The position numbers and the translations under genes are program-made. A stretch of DNA of 64,000 nucleotides from an uncultured Prevotellaceae bacterium (GTDB taxonomy: Bacteria; Bacteroidota; Bacteroidia; Bacteroidales; Bacteroidaceae). Location: the NCBI GenBank assembly GCA_902767045.1, contig CACXFT010000016.1:1-64000 (forward strand). The letters run 5' to 3'. Shown one piece after another: positions 52,689 through 61,215 of this stretch (positions within the stretch are counted from its first letter, which is position 1; the number at the start of each line of letters is the position of its first letter). The notes beneath the pieces are model-generated. The model had not been told where the DNA came from. It worked only from the letters and a program-made list of their open reading frames with translations, and searched no databases.

Positions 52689-54044
52689 ATGGAACAAGTA
52701 TTCAGTTACATTATCAGTCTGGGCGCAGCTGTGATGATGCCCATCCTGTTTACCATCATCGGACTGTGCATCGGCATGAAGTTTGGCAAAGCCCTGAAAA
52801 GCGGACTCTTCGTGGGCGTGGGTTTCATTGGTCTGAACGTGGTGACCAAGCTGCTCACCGACAACTTTACCTCGCCACTCGAGGGCATCTCTGAACTCTA
52901 CCAGTTGGCACTGAGCGTGTTCGACATGGGCTGGCCAGCCGCCGCTGCCGTGGCCTATAACACTGCCGTGGGCGCGCTCATCATTCCCATTCTGCTTGGG
53001 GTAAACTTTTTGTTGCTCATCACCAAGTGTACGCGCACCGTCAACATCGACCTGTGGAACTATTGGCATTTCGCCTTCATTGGTGCCGTGGCTTATTTTG
53101 TGATGGACCAGTCGTTGGCCTGGGGCTACTTTGCTGCCATCGTGTGCTATGTGGTAACCCTTGTGATGGCCGATCTCACCGCCGAAAAGTTTCAGAAACA
53201 CTACGACCTGCCGGGCATTTCCATCCCGCAGCCGTTCTGTCAGAGCTTCACCCCGTTTGCCGTGGGCCTTAACTGGCTGCTCGACCGCATTCCCGGGTTC
53301 TCGAAGCTCGATGTTGATGCCGAAGGACTGAAACGCAAGTTTGGCGTTTTGGGTGAACCTCTTGTGCTGGGTGTTATCGTGGGAGCCCTCATTGGCATTG
53401 CCGCCCAGTTAGACATCAAGAAGATTCTCGCCTTAGGTGTGACCATGGGAGCCGTGATGGAACTCATCCCCCGCATCACCAGTCTGTTCATCGACGGACT
53501 GAAACCCATTGCCGAGAAAACGCAAGAGGTGGTGAAACAGAAGTTCAGCGGCAAGAAGGTGTACATTGGCATGTCGCCAGCCCTGGTTATCGGCCATCCC
53601 ACCACGCTGGTGTGCTCGGTTATTCTTATTCCCGTTATCCTTGCCGTGGCCGTGTTCCTGCCCGGCAACCAGTTCCTGCCCCTTGCTTCGTTGGCAGGCA
53701 TGTTCTATCTGTTCCCCCTGGTGTTGCCCTATACCAAAGGCAATGTGGTGAAGAGTCTCATCATTGGGTTTGTGGCACTGGTCATTGGCCTCTACTTTGT
53801 TACCGACATGGCACCCGCCTTCACTCAGGCAGCCCACGAGGTGTATGCAGCTACCCAAAACGATGCCGCCAAAATTCCAGAGGGCTTCGAAGCCGGCGCT
53901 CTCGACTTTGCGTCGAGCCTGTTCGGGTGGGTTATCTATAAGTGTGTGGCCTATCTCGAATGGGTGGGGGCCGCCCTACTCACCATCATTACCATTGGCA
54001 TGGTGCTGTGGAACCGGAGGCGCATTGTTGCCGATGAGGGGTGA
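52689..54044 (+). CDS. GatC-type PTS EIIC membrane component (orphan)
   Basis: A 451-residue membrane protein with about 11-12 hydrophobic segments. GMKFGKALKSGLFVGVGFIGL (in parts), WPAAAAVAYNTAVGAL, NYWHFAFIGA and the polar SPALVIGHPTT segment are typical of the galactitol EIIC (GatC) family. No EIIA, EIIB, HPr or EI gene is in the window, and Bacteroidetes usually lack a complete PTS. It may work as a facilitator without phosphorylation. Position upstream of an exported KduI and a hexuronate MFS suggests uptake of a sugar acid or its product; this is inference. Confidence 0.85.
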   Translation: MEQVFSYIISLGAAVMMPILFTIIGLCIGMKFGKALKSGLFVGVGFIGLNVVTKLLTDNFTSPLEGISELYQLALSVFDMGWPAAAAVAYNTAVGALIIPILLGVNFLLLITKCTRTVNIDLWNYWHFAFIGAVAYFVMDQSLAWGYFAAIVCYVVTLVMADLTAEKFQKHYDLPGISIPQPFCQSFTPFAVGLNWLLDRIPGFSKLDVDAEGLKRKFGVLGEPLVLGVIVGALIGIAAQLDIKKILALGVTMGAVMELIPRITSLFIDGLKPIAEKTQEVVKQKFSGKKVYIGMSPALVIGHPTTLVCSVILIPVILAVAVFLPGNQFLPLASLAGMFYLFPLVLPYTKGNVVKSLIIGFVALVIGLYFVTDMAPAFTQAAHEVYAATQNDAAKIPEGFEAGALDFASSLFGWVIYKCVAYLEWVGAALLTIITIGMVLWNRRRIVADEG

Positions 54045-54068
54045 GTTTTTTTAAATGGCGTGAAAGGT

Positions 54069-54181
54069 GTTAATGGCGTTCATAACGTTCATAACGATAA
54101 TAACGTTCCTAACGTTCCTAACGTTCCTAACGTTCCTAACGATAATAACGTTCATAACGTTCCTAACGAAAATAACGAAAA
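54069..54181. repeat. 9-base tandem array AACGTTCCT/AACGTTCAT (upstream of kduI)
   Basis: About 12 units, each beginning AACG and mostly AACGTTCCT or AACGTTCAT, in exact 9-base phase. Because 9 is a multiple of 3, the array is open in the kduI frame (Asn-Val-Pro/His-Asn repeats) and would extend it from a GTG. Confidence 0.92.
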
Positions 54182-54197
54182 GAAAAACAATAAACCA

Positions 54198-55172
54198 ATG
54201 AAAAAAGCAATTTTTAGTTTTGCCCTTTTGATGGGCGTGCTGGGCGTTCAGGCCCAGCAAGATGTGAAGTTCCAGACAGCCTGCCACCCGCAAGACGTGA
54301 AGCACTATGACACGCAGACCCTGCGCGACCGTTTCGTGATGGAAAAGGTGATGGAGGCCGATAAGATTCACCTCACCTATTCTCACTACGACCGCTTCAT
54401 CTATGGCGGTGCCATGCCCGTAACCAAGGGACTGAAGCTCGAGAACTTTCTTGAGCTGGGACTCGATGTAGACCCCAACATCAAGGAGAAGTATTTCCTC
54501 TATAACCGCGAACTCGGCGTTGTTAACTGCGGTGAGGGCGACGGTGTGGTGGTGGTTGACGGCAAGGAATATGCCCTCGCGCCCAAGGAGGCCCTCTACA
54601 TCGGTCGCGGACATATTGCCCCGGGCAAGGATGTGAACAAAGACGTGGAGTTCCGTTCCAAGGATGCTGCCAAGCCTGCCAAGTTTTACCTGAACTCGGC
54701 CACTGCCCATCAGCACTATAAAACACAGTGGATTACACTCGACGGACGGAAAGGCTCGCTCAAGGCAGCCGTATGGGGACCCGTGGGCACCACCGAAGAG
54801 GCCAACAACCGCACGGTGTATAAGCTGATTGTGAACGACGTGCTTGAAGAAGGCCCCTGCCAGCTGCAGCTCGGGCTCACACAGCTGAACCCGGGAGCCG
54901 TGTGGAACACCATGCCCCCTCACACCCACGGCCGGCGCATAGAAGCTTACTACTACTTCAACCTGCCCGAGGGTCAGACCATTGCCCATGTAATGGGAGA
55001 ACCCCAGGAGAGTCGTGTGGTGTGGCTGCACAACGAACAGGCCATCATGTCGCCCGAGTGGAGCATTCACGCTGCTGCCGGAACCTATTACTATACTTTC
55101 ATCTGGGGCATGGCAGGCGAGAACCTCTTCTATAACGACAAGGACAATATTCCGGTGGTTGAGCTGAAGTGA
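54198..55172 (+). CDS. kduI: Exported 5-dehydro-4-deoxy-D-glucuronate isomerase (KduI-like)
   Basis: The 324-residue cupin enzyme converts 5-dehydro-4-deoxy-glucuronate to 3-deoxy-D-glycero-2,5-hexodiulosonate in unsaturated uronate breakdown. The metal site [16 protein letters not shown] (two His, Glu) and the last ligand in [12 protein letters not shown] are intact. Unlike the usual cytoplasmic enzyme (about 278 residues), it starts with a clear signal peptide ([20 protein letters not shown]), so it is probably periplasmic. Start at 54198 is chosen because of this signal; the longer frame runs through the 9-base array. Gene order EIIC-kduI-hexuronate MFS points to a pectin or uronate pathway. 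Confidence 0.9.
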   Translation: MKKAIFSFALLMGVLGVQAQQDVKFQTACHPQDVKHYDTQTLRDRFVMEKVMEADKIHLTYSHYDRFIYGGAMPVTKGLKLENFLELGLDVDPNIKEKYFLYNRELGVVNCGEGDGVVVVDGKEYALAPKEALYIGRGHIAPGKDVNKDVEFRSKDAAKPAKFYLNSATAHQHYKTQWITLDGRKGSLKAAVWGPVGTTEEANNRTVYKLIVNDVLEEGPCQLQLGLTQLNPGAVWNTMPPHTHGRRIEAYYYFNLPEGQTIAHVMGEPQESRVVWLHNEQAIMSPEWSIHAAAGTYYYTFIWGMAGENLFYNDKDNIPVVELK

Positions 55173-55174
55173 AA

Positions 55175-55322
55175 AACGGGAATAACGAGAATAACGTTCA
55201 TAACGTAAATAACGAGAATAACGTTCAGAACGAAAGTAACGTTCATAACGAAGGTAACGTTCATAACGAAAGTAACGTTCATAACGTTCATAACGTTCAT
55301 AACGAAAGAAACGCAATAACGA
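55175..55322. repeat. 9-base tandem array (downstream of kduI)
   Basis: About 16 units beginning AACG (AACGTTCAT, AACGAAAGT, AACGAGAAT) fill nearly the whole gap to the MFS gene, whose ATG lies two bases beyond. The same family as 54069-54181, in the same orientation. Confidence 0.92.
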
Positions 55323-55323
55323 A

Positions 55324-56799
55324 ATGACAACCTCAACCAAAGCCCCAAAAATGACCAACTACCGTTGGGTGATTTGTGCGATGCTGTTCTTCGCCACCAC
55401 GGTGAACTATATGGACCGGCAGGTGCTTTCGCTCACATGGAAAGACTTCATCGCGCCCGAGTTCCATTGGACTGATGCCGACTACGGAACCATCACATCT
55501 GTGTTCTCTATCCTCTATGCTGTGTTTTGCCTCTTTGCCGGAAAGTTCATCGACTGGATGGGCACCAAGAAAGGCTATCTGTGGGCCATCTTCGTGTGGT
55601 CGCTCGGTGCCTGCCTGCATGCCGCCTGTGGTTGGCTCACCATGCAAATTGAGGGCATTGGCAGCGTGGAAGCGCTCAAGGCTGTGGAGGCAGGTTCCAT
55701 GACTGCTCTGAGCATTGCCACGGTGAGCGTTTATTTGTTCCTGTTCTGCCGTTCGGTGCTGGCCATGGGCGAATCGGGCAACTTCCCCGCCGCCATCAAG
55801 GTAACAGCCGAATACTTTCCCAAGAAAGACCGCGCCTTTGCCACCTCCATCTTCAATGCCGGAGCCTCCATTGGGGCACTGGCAGCTCCTGTAACCATTC
55901 CCCCCTTGGCCGAAATGTTCGGATGGGAGATGGCATTCATCATTATCGGTGGACTGGGTTTTGTGTGGATGGCCCTGTGGGTGTTCATCTACGACAAGCC
56001 TGCGAAGCATAGTCGGGTGAACGAGGCCGAGCTTGCCTACATCAACCAAGACGAGGAAGAAATTAATGCAGAAAGCAGAAAGCAGACAGCAGAAGAACCC
56101 GCCATTGGCTTTTTGAAGTGTTTCACCTATCGGCAGACGTGGTCGTTCATTTTCGGAAAGTTCATGACCGATGGTGTTTGGTGGTTCTATCTTTTCTGGG
56201 CTCCCGCCTATTTCAGCGACCAGTTTGGCTATAAGTCGTCGTCGGGCATGGGGCAGCTGCTCATCTTCACGCTCTATGCCATTGTAACCGTGGTATCAAT
56301 ATTCGGAGGCTATCTGCCCAAGTTCTTTGTAGAGAAGCATGGCATGCACCCATACGCCGGACGCATGTTGGCCATGCTCATCTTTGCCTTCTTCCCCCTC
56401 TTTGCCTTGTTTGCACAGCCATTGGCCATGTGGGAAGCAAGCCCCATCGACCCCGCGTGGTGGCCGGCCATCATCATTGGACTGGCCGGAGCCGGGCATC
56501 AGGCTTGGTCGGCCAACATCTTCTCTACCGTGGGCGACATGTTCCCCAAATCGACCATTGCCACCATCACCGGCATTGGAGCCATGGCAGGCGGACTGGG
56601 TTCAATGATCATCAACAAGTGTTCGGGCAATCTGTTCACCTTTGCCGAGAATCAGGGTTCGGCCTTCACGTTCCTCGGTTTCGAGGGGAAGCCCGCCGGC
56701 TACATGATTATCTTCTGCATTTGTGCCGTGGCCTATCTCATTGGCTGGTGCATCATGAAGCTGCTCGTTCCCAAGTATAAACCCATTGTTGAGGGTTGA
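55324..56799 (+). CDS. MFS hexuronate transporter (ExuT-like)
   Basis: The 491-residue inner-membrane symporter has 12 predicted membrane segments. FFATTVNYMDRQVLS, GKFIDWMGTKKGYLWA, the MGESGNFPAAIKVTAEYFPKK segment (in parts) and GAGHQAWSANIFSTVGDMFPK are typical of the anion:cation symporter group that includes ExuT. It probably imports galacturonate or glucuronate. The central cytoplasmic loop carries NAESRKQTAEEP, encoded by the CAGAAAGCAGA word (about 56067-56100), showing that a repeat was tolerated in a loop. The mRNA ends at the hairpin at 56830-56857. Confidence 0.92.
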   Translation: MTTSTKAPKMTNYRWVICAMLFFATTVNYMDRQVLSLTWKDFIAPEFHWTDADYGTITSVFSILYAVFCLFAGKFIDWMGTKKGYLWAIFVWSLGACLHAACGWLTMQIEGIGSVEALKAVEAGSMTALSIATVSVYLFLFCRSVLAMGESGNFPAAIKVTAEYFPKKDRAFATSIFNAGASIGALAAPVTIPPLAEMFGWEMAFIIIGGLGFVWMALWVFIYDKPAKHSRVNEAELAYINQDEEEINAESRKQTAEEPAIGFLKCFTYRQTWSFIFGKFMTDGVWWFYLFWAPAYFSDQFGYKSSSGMGQLLIFTLYAIVTVVSIFGGYLPKFFVEKHGMHPYAGRMLAMLIFAFFPLFALFAQPLAMWEASPIDPAWWPAIIIGLAGAGHQAWSANIFSTVGDMFPKSTIATITGIGAMAGGLGSMIINKCSGNLFTFAENQGSAFTFLGFEGKPAGYMIIFCICAVAYLIGWCIMKLLVPKYKPIVEG

Positions 56800-56813
56800 C
56801 CCACTATGTGAGT

Positions 56814-57329
56814 TTATTCTAAATTTAATTGGCGAACCTCAGCGTTCGCCATTTTTTGTATCTCGTTCATGGGAATGCCTTGGTGAACGCTCAGGATGGC
56901 TTTGTTGATGATGCCGTGCCCCACGGCGAGAATTGTTTTCCCCGCGTATTCCCGGCGCAGCAGTTGCAGGAAGCGTCGGGCACGTTCTTTCATCTGACCG
57001 AGTGTTTCCACATCGTTGGGCCAGGGTTTATCCTTCAGGTCGGGAATGAATAAACCCGTGAACCCGCCCCAGTCGCGTTCGCGCAGCAGAGGAGTGGTGT
57101 TCACGGGTTTATTGTGCGGTTCAGCAATAATGCGGCAGGTGTCGATGGAGCGTTTCAAGTCGCTCGAAATAAACACGTCGATTGTTTCGTTGCGCAGCAG
57201 GTCGCGCACCTGGCGTGCCTGTTCTTCGCCCTTGGCAGTGAGCGCCCCCGGCGTTTGTCCTTGCAGAATCTGGTTCACGTTGTCTACGGTTTCTCCGTGC
57301 CTGACCAAAAGAAGAGTAGTGTTGCACAT
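56814..57329 (-). CDS. Histidine phosphatase family protein
   Basis: The 171-residue cytoplasmic phosphoglycerate-mutase-like phosphatase has the catalytic LVRHGETVDN (residues 8-17), ERDWGGFTG and the second His in AVGHGIINKAIL. Short length favours a phosphatase (for example of alpha-ribazole-P or sugar phosphates) over a true mutase. The start at 57329 (MCNTTLLLVRHGE) is set by the family and by the promoter box 25 bases upstream. Its 3' end contains the plus-strand terminator of the convergent transporter gene. Confidence 0.88.
   Translation of the reverse strand: MCNTTLLLVRHGETVDNVNQILQGQTPGALTAKGEEQARQVRDLLRNETIDVFISSDLKRSIDTCRIIAEPHNKPVNTTPLLRERDWGGFTGLFIPDLKDKPWPNDVETLGQMKERARRFLQLLRREYAGKTILAVGHGIINKAILSVHQGIPMNEIQKMANAEVRQLNLE
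56830..56857 (+). terminator. Terminator of the uronate operon, inside the convergent phosphatase gene
   Basis: TGGCGAAC / GTTCGCCA (8 bp) with a 6-base loop and six Ts. It lies 31 bases after the MFS stop, inside the last 16 codons of the phosphatase gene read on the other strand. Confidence 0.9.
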
Positions 57330-57352
57330 ATATTTGTTTCTTTTTTTGGGGT

Positions 57353-57391
57353 GCAAAGTTAATGTTTTTCACGAAAAAAACTTAACTTTGC
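57353..57391. promoter_or_regulatory. Palindromic back-to-back promoter region
   Basis: On the minus strand TAACTTTG at 57354-57361 faces the phosphatase gene; on the plus strand TAACTTTG at 57383-57390 faces the DUF308 gene. The whole forms an inverted repeat of about 18 bases per arm (GCAAAGTTAA...TTAACTTTGC) with one small slip. Each -33 region falls in the other -7 region, so the two promoters should exclude each other. Confidence 0.65.
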
Positions 57392-57416
57392 AACTGAAGA
57401 AAGCATTTTATCCGAT

Positions 57417-58172
57417 ATGAAAGTTTTACAGTCATCACTTTTTCGTGCACTGGTGGCGATAGTCGTTGGTGTGCTCATCATTAAGTTCAGGGAAGACACG
57501 GTGCATTGGCTCACCATTGGCATTGGTGTTGCGTTTTTCATCAGCGGTTTGGTGTCGTGTGCCGTTTATTTCAGCATGCGTCGTGAATCGAAAGAGCAAA
57601 AGGTCTACGATGCCGATGGCCGTTTGCTTGCAGCCGGCACAGCCCCCTCGTTTCCCATAGTGGGTGTGGGCAGCATGGTGCTCGGTCTGATTCTGGCCCT
57701 GATGCCCACCACCTTCATCACCGGTTTGATGTATGTGCTTGCCGGCATACTCATTCTGGGAGCCATAGGGCAGTATGTGAGCTTAGGGCGTGCGCTGCGT
57801 TTCTGTCGGGTGGGCTGGTTCTATTGGATTGCCCCCACGCTCACGCTTGTAATCTCTGTGCTCATGTTGGTGAAGCCCCTTGAGATGTTTGCAGCCCCGT
57901 TGCTCATTATTGGTTGGTGCATGATGCTGTATGGCGTTTCGGAATGTTTGAACACCTGGATGATTTATCGTGCCCGCAAGCAGTTTGAACGGCTTCAGGC
58001 AGCCGATGCAGCCGTCCGTGCCGGTGTTACAGCCGAAGAGGTGAAAGCCGAAGAAGTGAAAACCGATGAGAAACCGGCCCGGGAAAAGAAAGACGAAAAG
58101 AAGCCCGTAGCCCAAGAGCAGGACAGCACTATTGTAGCCGAGAGTTATTCGTTCGACGAGTCGTTCCTTTAG
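57417..58172 (+). CDS. DUF308 (HdeD-like) membrane protein with charged tail
   Basis: The 251-residue inner-membrane protein has about six hydrophobic segments in three pairs (residues 8-55, 80-120, 135-180), as in the HdeD/DUF308 family. The C-terminal 60 residues are cytoplasmic, highly charged and contain repeats of EEVKAEEVKTDEKPAREKKDEKK type, then a Ser/acidic end. The molecular role of the family is not well known; HdeD has been tied to acid stress in enterobacteria. It is divergent from the phosphatase gene through the palindromic promoter. Confidence 0.85.
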   Translation: MKVLQSSLFRALVAIVVGVLIIKFREDTVHWLTIGIGVAFFISGLVSCAVYFSMRRESKEQKVYDADGRLLAAGTAPSFPIVGVGSMVLGLILALMPTTFITGLMYVLAGILILGAIGQYVSLGRALRFCRVGWFYWIAPTLTLVISVLMLVKPLEMFAAPLLIIGWCMMLYGVSECLNTWMIYRARKQFERLQAADAAVRAGVTAEEVKAEEVKTDEKPAREKKDEKKPVAQEQDSTIVAESYSFDESFL

Positions 58173-58201
58173 GTTTTAGGTTCGTACATGCGGCATATAT
58201 C

Positions 58202-58227
58202 AACCCCAAACGTTAGGTTTGGGTTTA
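58202..58227. terminator. Possible bidirectional terminator
   Basis: AACCCCAAAC and GTTTGGGTT form a 9-bp stem with a single bulge between the convergent DUF308 and Ser-rich genes. The T-run is short on the plus strand (TTT), so it is moderate evidence. Confidence 0.4.
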
Positions 58228-58237
58228 TCCTTCTCTC

Positions 58238-59398
58238 TCACCGACGCCCGCCGAAACTGTTGCCGTTGCTTCGGCTGCTGCCAGCACTGCGACTGCCGCC
58301 ACCAACCGAGCTGCCGCCACCGCGCGAAGCGCTTCCGAACGAGCTGGAACCACGACTGCTGCTGCCCATGCTGTGCAACGAGCTGCTGCCTATGCTTCGC
58401 GACGAGCTGCTGCCTATGCTTCGCGACGAGCTGCTGCCCATGCTGCGAGTGCTGGACCCCATGCTTCTACTTGTGTTGCCAAAGCTGGTTGAGCCGGATG
58501 AAACGCTGCGGCTGCTGCCAGCCGACTGCCAGCGCGACGATGAAGAAGACCCTGAAGGAGTGAAGGTGTTGCGGGGCGAAGAAGTGTTGCCTGCGCGTGA
58601 CGAAGAGCCAAAGGCTCCGGAGCTGTTGCTGCCCGATGAAGTAGACGGGCGGGTGGCAGTGGTTCTGGTGCTGCTTTTAGTGCTGCCGAACCGTTCGCCG
58701 GCATTGTATACACCATCGTTACGGTTGGAGTTTTGAACACCACCGTTGCCAAAGCTTGCTCCGTTGCTGTTGTTCTGAATGCTGCGCTGCGGCATGCTGC
58801 CAAAGCTGCGGTTGCCATTGTTCTGCTGGTTGTAGCCGTTGTGGTTGCCCTCCATGTTGCGGTTGCCGCGCCCATAGTCGCCACGGTCGAAGCCGTTGCG
58901 CATGCCGCGGTCGCTGGAGTAGTGGCGGTGCCCCCAGTCGCGCCCGTGATACCAGCTGCGGCCCCCGTTGTGGCGCCAGCTGTGACCGCCGCGGTAGACG
59001 GCATAGAAGTGAGGCCGGCCGAAATAGAAATAGCTGCGATGCGGATAGCGGGCATAGATGCCGAAGTGCCAATAGCCGGCGCTCCAGTAGAGCGGACGGT
59101 AGAAATAGGTGGCTTCAACAAAAGCCCGATACTGCCAGTCGAGCAGAATGTAGCTCAGGTCGAGGTTGCGGTGTTCCCAGTAGACTCCGTAGAGGTCGGC
59201 TTGCGAGTTCACACTAATCAGATAGTCGAGGTTGATTTCGTATGCAGCCTCGTATTGCTGTTCGGTGAGATTCAGTTCATACGCCATCTTGTCGGTGAGG
59301 AACAGGGCCTGCTGACGAGCCTGTTCGTAGCTCATGGCGTTGGCATCTGCCACGGCAAAGGTGAGCAGAGCGGTGAGGGCGATGATTAACTTTTTCAT
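58238..59398 (-). CDS. Exported protein with Ser/Gly/Arg-rich low-complexity tail
   Basis: The 386-residue protein has a signal peptide (ADANA, about 20). Residues 22-95 are helical with YEQARQQALFLTDKMAYEL. An aromatic His/Tyr/Trp-rich region follows (95-165, YRPLYWSAGYWHFGIYARYPHRS in parts). A disordered Asn/Gly-rich then Ser/Gly/Arg-rich tail covers 170-386 with near-repeats of GSSSSRSI. The N-terminus resembles a helical Bacteroidetes periplasmic domain I cannot name. The gene has a good promoter and a pair of GGG-N5-CCCTA dyads directly upstream, so regulation is likely. Confidence 0.65.
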   Translation of the reverse strand: MKKLIIALTALLTFAVADANAMSYEQARQQALFLTDKMAYELNLTEQQYEAAYEINLDYLISVNSQADLYGVYWEHRNLDLSYILLDWQYRAFVEATYFYRPLYWSAGYWHFGIYARYPHRSYFYFGRPHFYAVYRGGHSWRHNGGRSWYHGRDWGHRHYSSDRGMRNGFDRGDYGRGNRNMEGNHNGYNQQNNGNRSFGSMPQRSIQNNSNGASFGNGGVQNSNRNDGVYNAGERFGSTKSSTRTTATRPSTSSGSNSSGAFGSSSRAGNTSSPRNTFTPSGSSSSSRWQSAGSSRSVSSGSTSFGNTSRSMGSSTRSMGSSSSRSIGSSSSRSIGSSSLHSMGSSSRGSSSFGSASRGGGSSVGGGSRSAGSSRSNGNSFGGRR

Positions 59399-59446
59399 AT
59401 TCGTTGTTGTTTTTTGTTGTTCGTAAATAGTGTTCTTTCGATGTTG

Positions 59447-59476
59447 CAAAGGTAAAACTATTTGCAGATGCTGCAA
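59447..59476 (-). promoter_or_regulatory. Putative promoter of the Ser-rich protein gene
   Basis: Minus strand: TTTG (59473-59476), 18 bases, TACCTTTG (59447-59454). The -7 box is perfect. The ATG is 49 bases downstream. Confidence 0.6.
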
Positions 59477-59477
59477 A

Positions 59478-59511
59478 GGGAATTTCCCTACTTTGAAAGG
59501 GAAAAACCCTA
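59478..59511. promoter_or_regulatory. Paired dyads GGG-N5-CCCTA, 21 bases apart
   Basis: GGG-AATTT-CCCTA (59478-59490) and GGG-AAAAA-CCCTA (59499-59511), exactly 21 bases apart, directly upstream of the -33 box of the Ser-rich gene. Same arrangement as at 27320-27353. Confidence 0.55.
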
Positions 59512-59583
59512 TGGTACAATATTATGCGCCCGCGTGCGTTATATATAATGTGGAAGTTGACGAGTTGACGGTTTTTTGATGTT

Positions 59584-61146
59584 ATGAAGAAGTTTATACT
59601 ATTGATGTGGCTGGCTGCCGGCATGCTGCCAGCTGCCGCGCAAGATTGGATAGAGAACGATAACCCTGGCCGGCTGGAGCTAGACCGGGGGCTCACCTAT
59701 CATGTTGAAACTCAGGCTTCGGCCTCGGAAGGGAAAACCCCGCTGTGGCTGAATGCCAACAAGCATGGCTTGAGCTCGCTGAAAGAGTGGAACGGCTATG
59801 TGCGTGCCGGGGTGGAACGACCCCTGCAACAAGATTCGGCCCGCCGCTGGGCGGTGGGTTATGGGGTAGACATGGTGGTGCCCACAGGCTACACCAGCAA
59901 GGTGGTGGTGCAGCAGGCCTACGGAGAAGTGCGCTGGCTGCATGGGCTGCTTTCGGTGGGTGCCAAGGAATATCCCATGGAACTGAAAAACAACCTTCTT
60001 TCCAGTGGTTCGCAAACACTGGGCATCAATGCCAGACCCGTGCCGCAGGTGAGAATAGCGTTGCCTGACTATTGGACACTGCCCTTTGCCAACGGCTGGC
60101 TGCATGTGAAAGGTCATGTTGCCTACGGCAAGATGACCGACCAGAACTGGCAACACGAGTTCACTCAGCGTCAGTCGAAATATGCCGACGGGGTGCTCTA
60201 TCACAGTAAGGCGGGCTATCTGAAGATTGGGAACGAAGATTTGTTTATACCTTTCTCAATAGAGTTAGGACTGGAAATGGCTTCGCAGTTCGGGGGCACT
60301 CCCTACGAGGTGCAGCCCGACAAAACCTTGCAGCCCCTGCAAACCGAAAGCTTTCTGAAAGGGGCGTGGCACGCTTTCTTCCCGGGCGGAGCCGATGCCG
60401 GAGAAACCCTCTACCAAAACGTGTCGGGCAATCAACTCGGGTCGTGGCTCATGCGGCTCAACTACGATGCCGAACGATGGAGGGCAAGCATCTATGTAGA
60501 CCGCTTCTTTGAAGACCACTCGGCCATGCTCTTCGTAGACTACGATGGTTATGGCGAAGGCGACGAGTGGCAGAAGAAGAAGAAACGGCGCTACTTCTTC
60601 TACGACCTCACCGACTGGATGGTGGGTGCCGAACTGAACCTCAAGCAGGGAACATGGCTGCGCGATGTGGTGGTGGAGTTTCTGCACACCAAATATCAGA
60701 GCGGACCGGTGTATCACGACCACACACCGCTCATTGCCGACCACTTGGGGGGCAACGACAACTACTACAACCACTACATCTACACCGGCTGGCAGCATTG
60801 GGGGCAGGTGATGGGCAATCCGCTCTACCGTTCGCCCATCTACAACACCGACGGACGCATAGAGGTGGAGAACAACCGCTTTATGGCACTGCACATAGGC
60901 TTCGACGGGCAACCCACCGAACGACTCTCTTACCGCGTGTTGGCTTCGTGGCAAGACGGGCTGGGCAGTTACGACATTCCCTTCCTGGAAAAACGCCACA
61001 ACACCAGCTTCATGGTTGAGAGTGGCTATGCCTTCAACCACGGCTGGCACCTAAGTGCAGCCTATGGCATGGACTTCGGCAGCATTCTTGGACATAACTA
61101 TGGAGGGCAGCTGACCATTTCAAAGCGCGGACTGCTGGGGAAATAG
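59584..61146 (+). CDS. Capsule assembly Wzi-like outer-membrane protein
   Basis: The 520-residue protein has a signal peptide (LPAAAQ, about 20) and a beta-barrel pattern throughout, rich in aromatic strand ends. LMWLAAGMLPAAAQDW, the NRHG-like NANKHGLSSL, the GAKEYPMELKNNLLSSG segment (in parts) and late AYGMDFGSILGHNYGGQLTI (in parts) match the Bacteroidetes Caps_assemb_Wzi family. Wzi proteins help attach capsular polysaccharide at the surface. The neighbours WecA-like and GT4 support a role in glycan export. Confidence 0.85.
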   Translation: MKKFILLMWLAAGMLPAAAQDWIENDNPGRLELDRGLTYHVETQASASEGKTPLWLNANKHGLSSLKEWNGYVRAGVERPLQQDSARRWAVGYGVDMVVPTGYTSKVVVQQAYGEVRWLHGLLSVGAKEYPMELKNNLLSSGSQTLGINARPVPQVRIALPDYWTLPFANGWLHVKGHVAYGKMTDQNWQHEFTQRQSKYADGVLYHSKAGYLKIGNEDLFIPFSIELGLEMASQFGGTPYEVQPDKTLQPLQTESFLKGAWHAFFPGGADAGETLYQNVSGNQLGSWLMRLNYDAERWRASIYVDRFFEDHSAMLFVDYDGYGEGDEWQKKKKRRYFFYDLTDWMVGAELNLKQGTWLRDVVVEFLHTKYQSGPVYHDHTPLIADHLGGNDNYYNHYIYTGWQHWGQVMGNPLYRSPIYNTDGRIEVENNRFMALHIGFDGQPTERLSYRVLASWQDGLGSYDIPFLEKRHNTSFMVESGYAFNHGWHLSAAYGMDFGSILGHNYGGQLTISKRGLLGK

Positions 61147-61215
61147 ACATAATAACATATTATCATAGACATAAGTCGCGACAAGCGTAATGGACTTCAT
61201 AAACCTATTTAGCAG

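Noticed and set aside
54060..54197. Extended N-terminus of kduI through the 9-base array
   Set aside because: It would start at a GTG, add Asn-Val-Pro repeats and bury a clear signal peptide; the ATG at 54198 is better.
54069..55322. CRISPR-like array
   Set aside because: Units are 9 bases long without unique spacers and no cas gene is present.
58238..59398. Plus-strand frames opposite the Ser-rich protein
   Set aside because: They are Ala/Val or Leu/Pro-rich shadows; the minus frame has signal peptide, promoter and normal composition.
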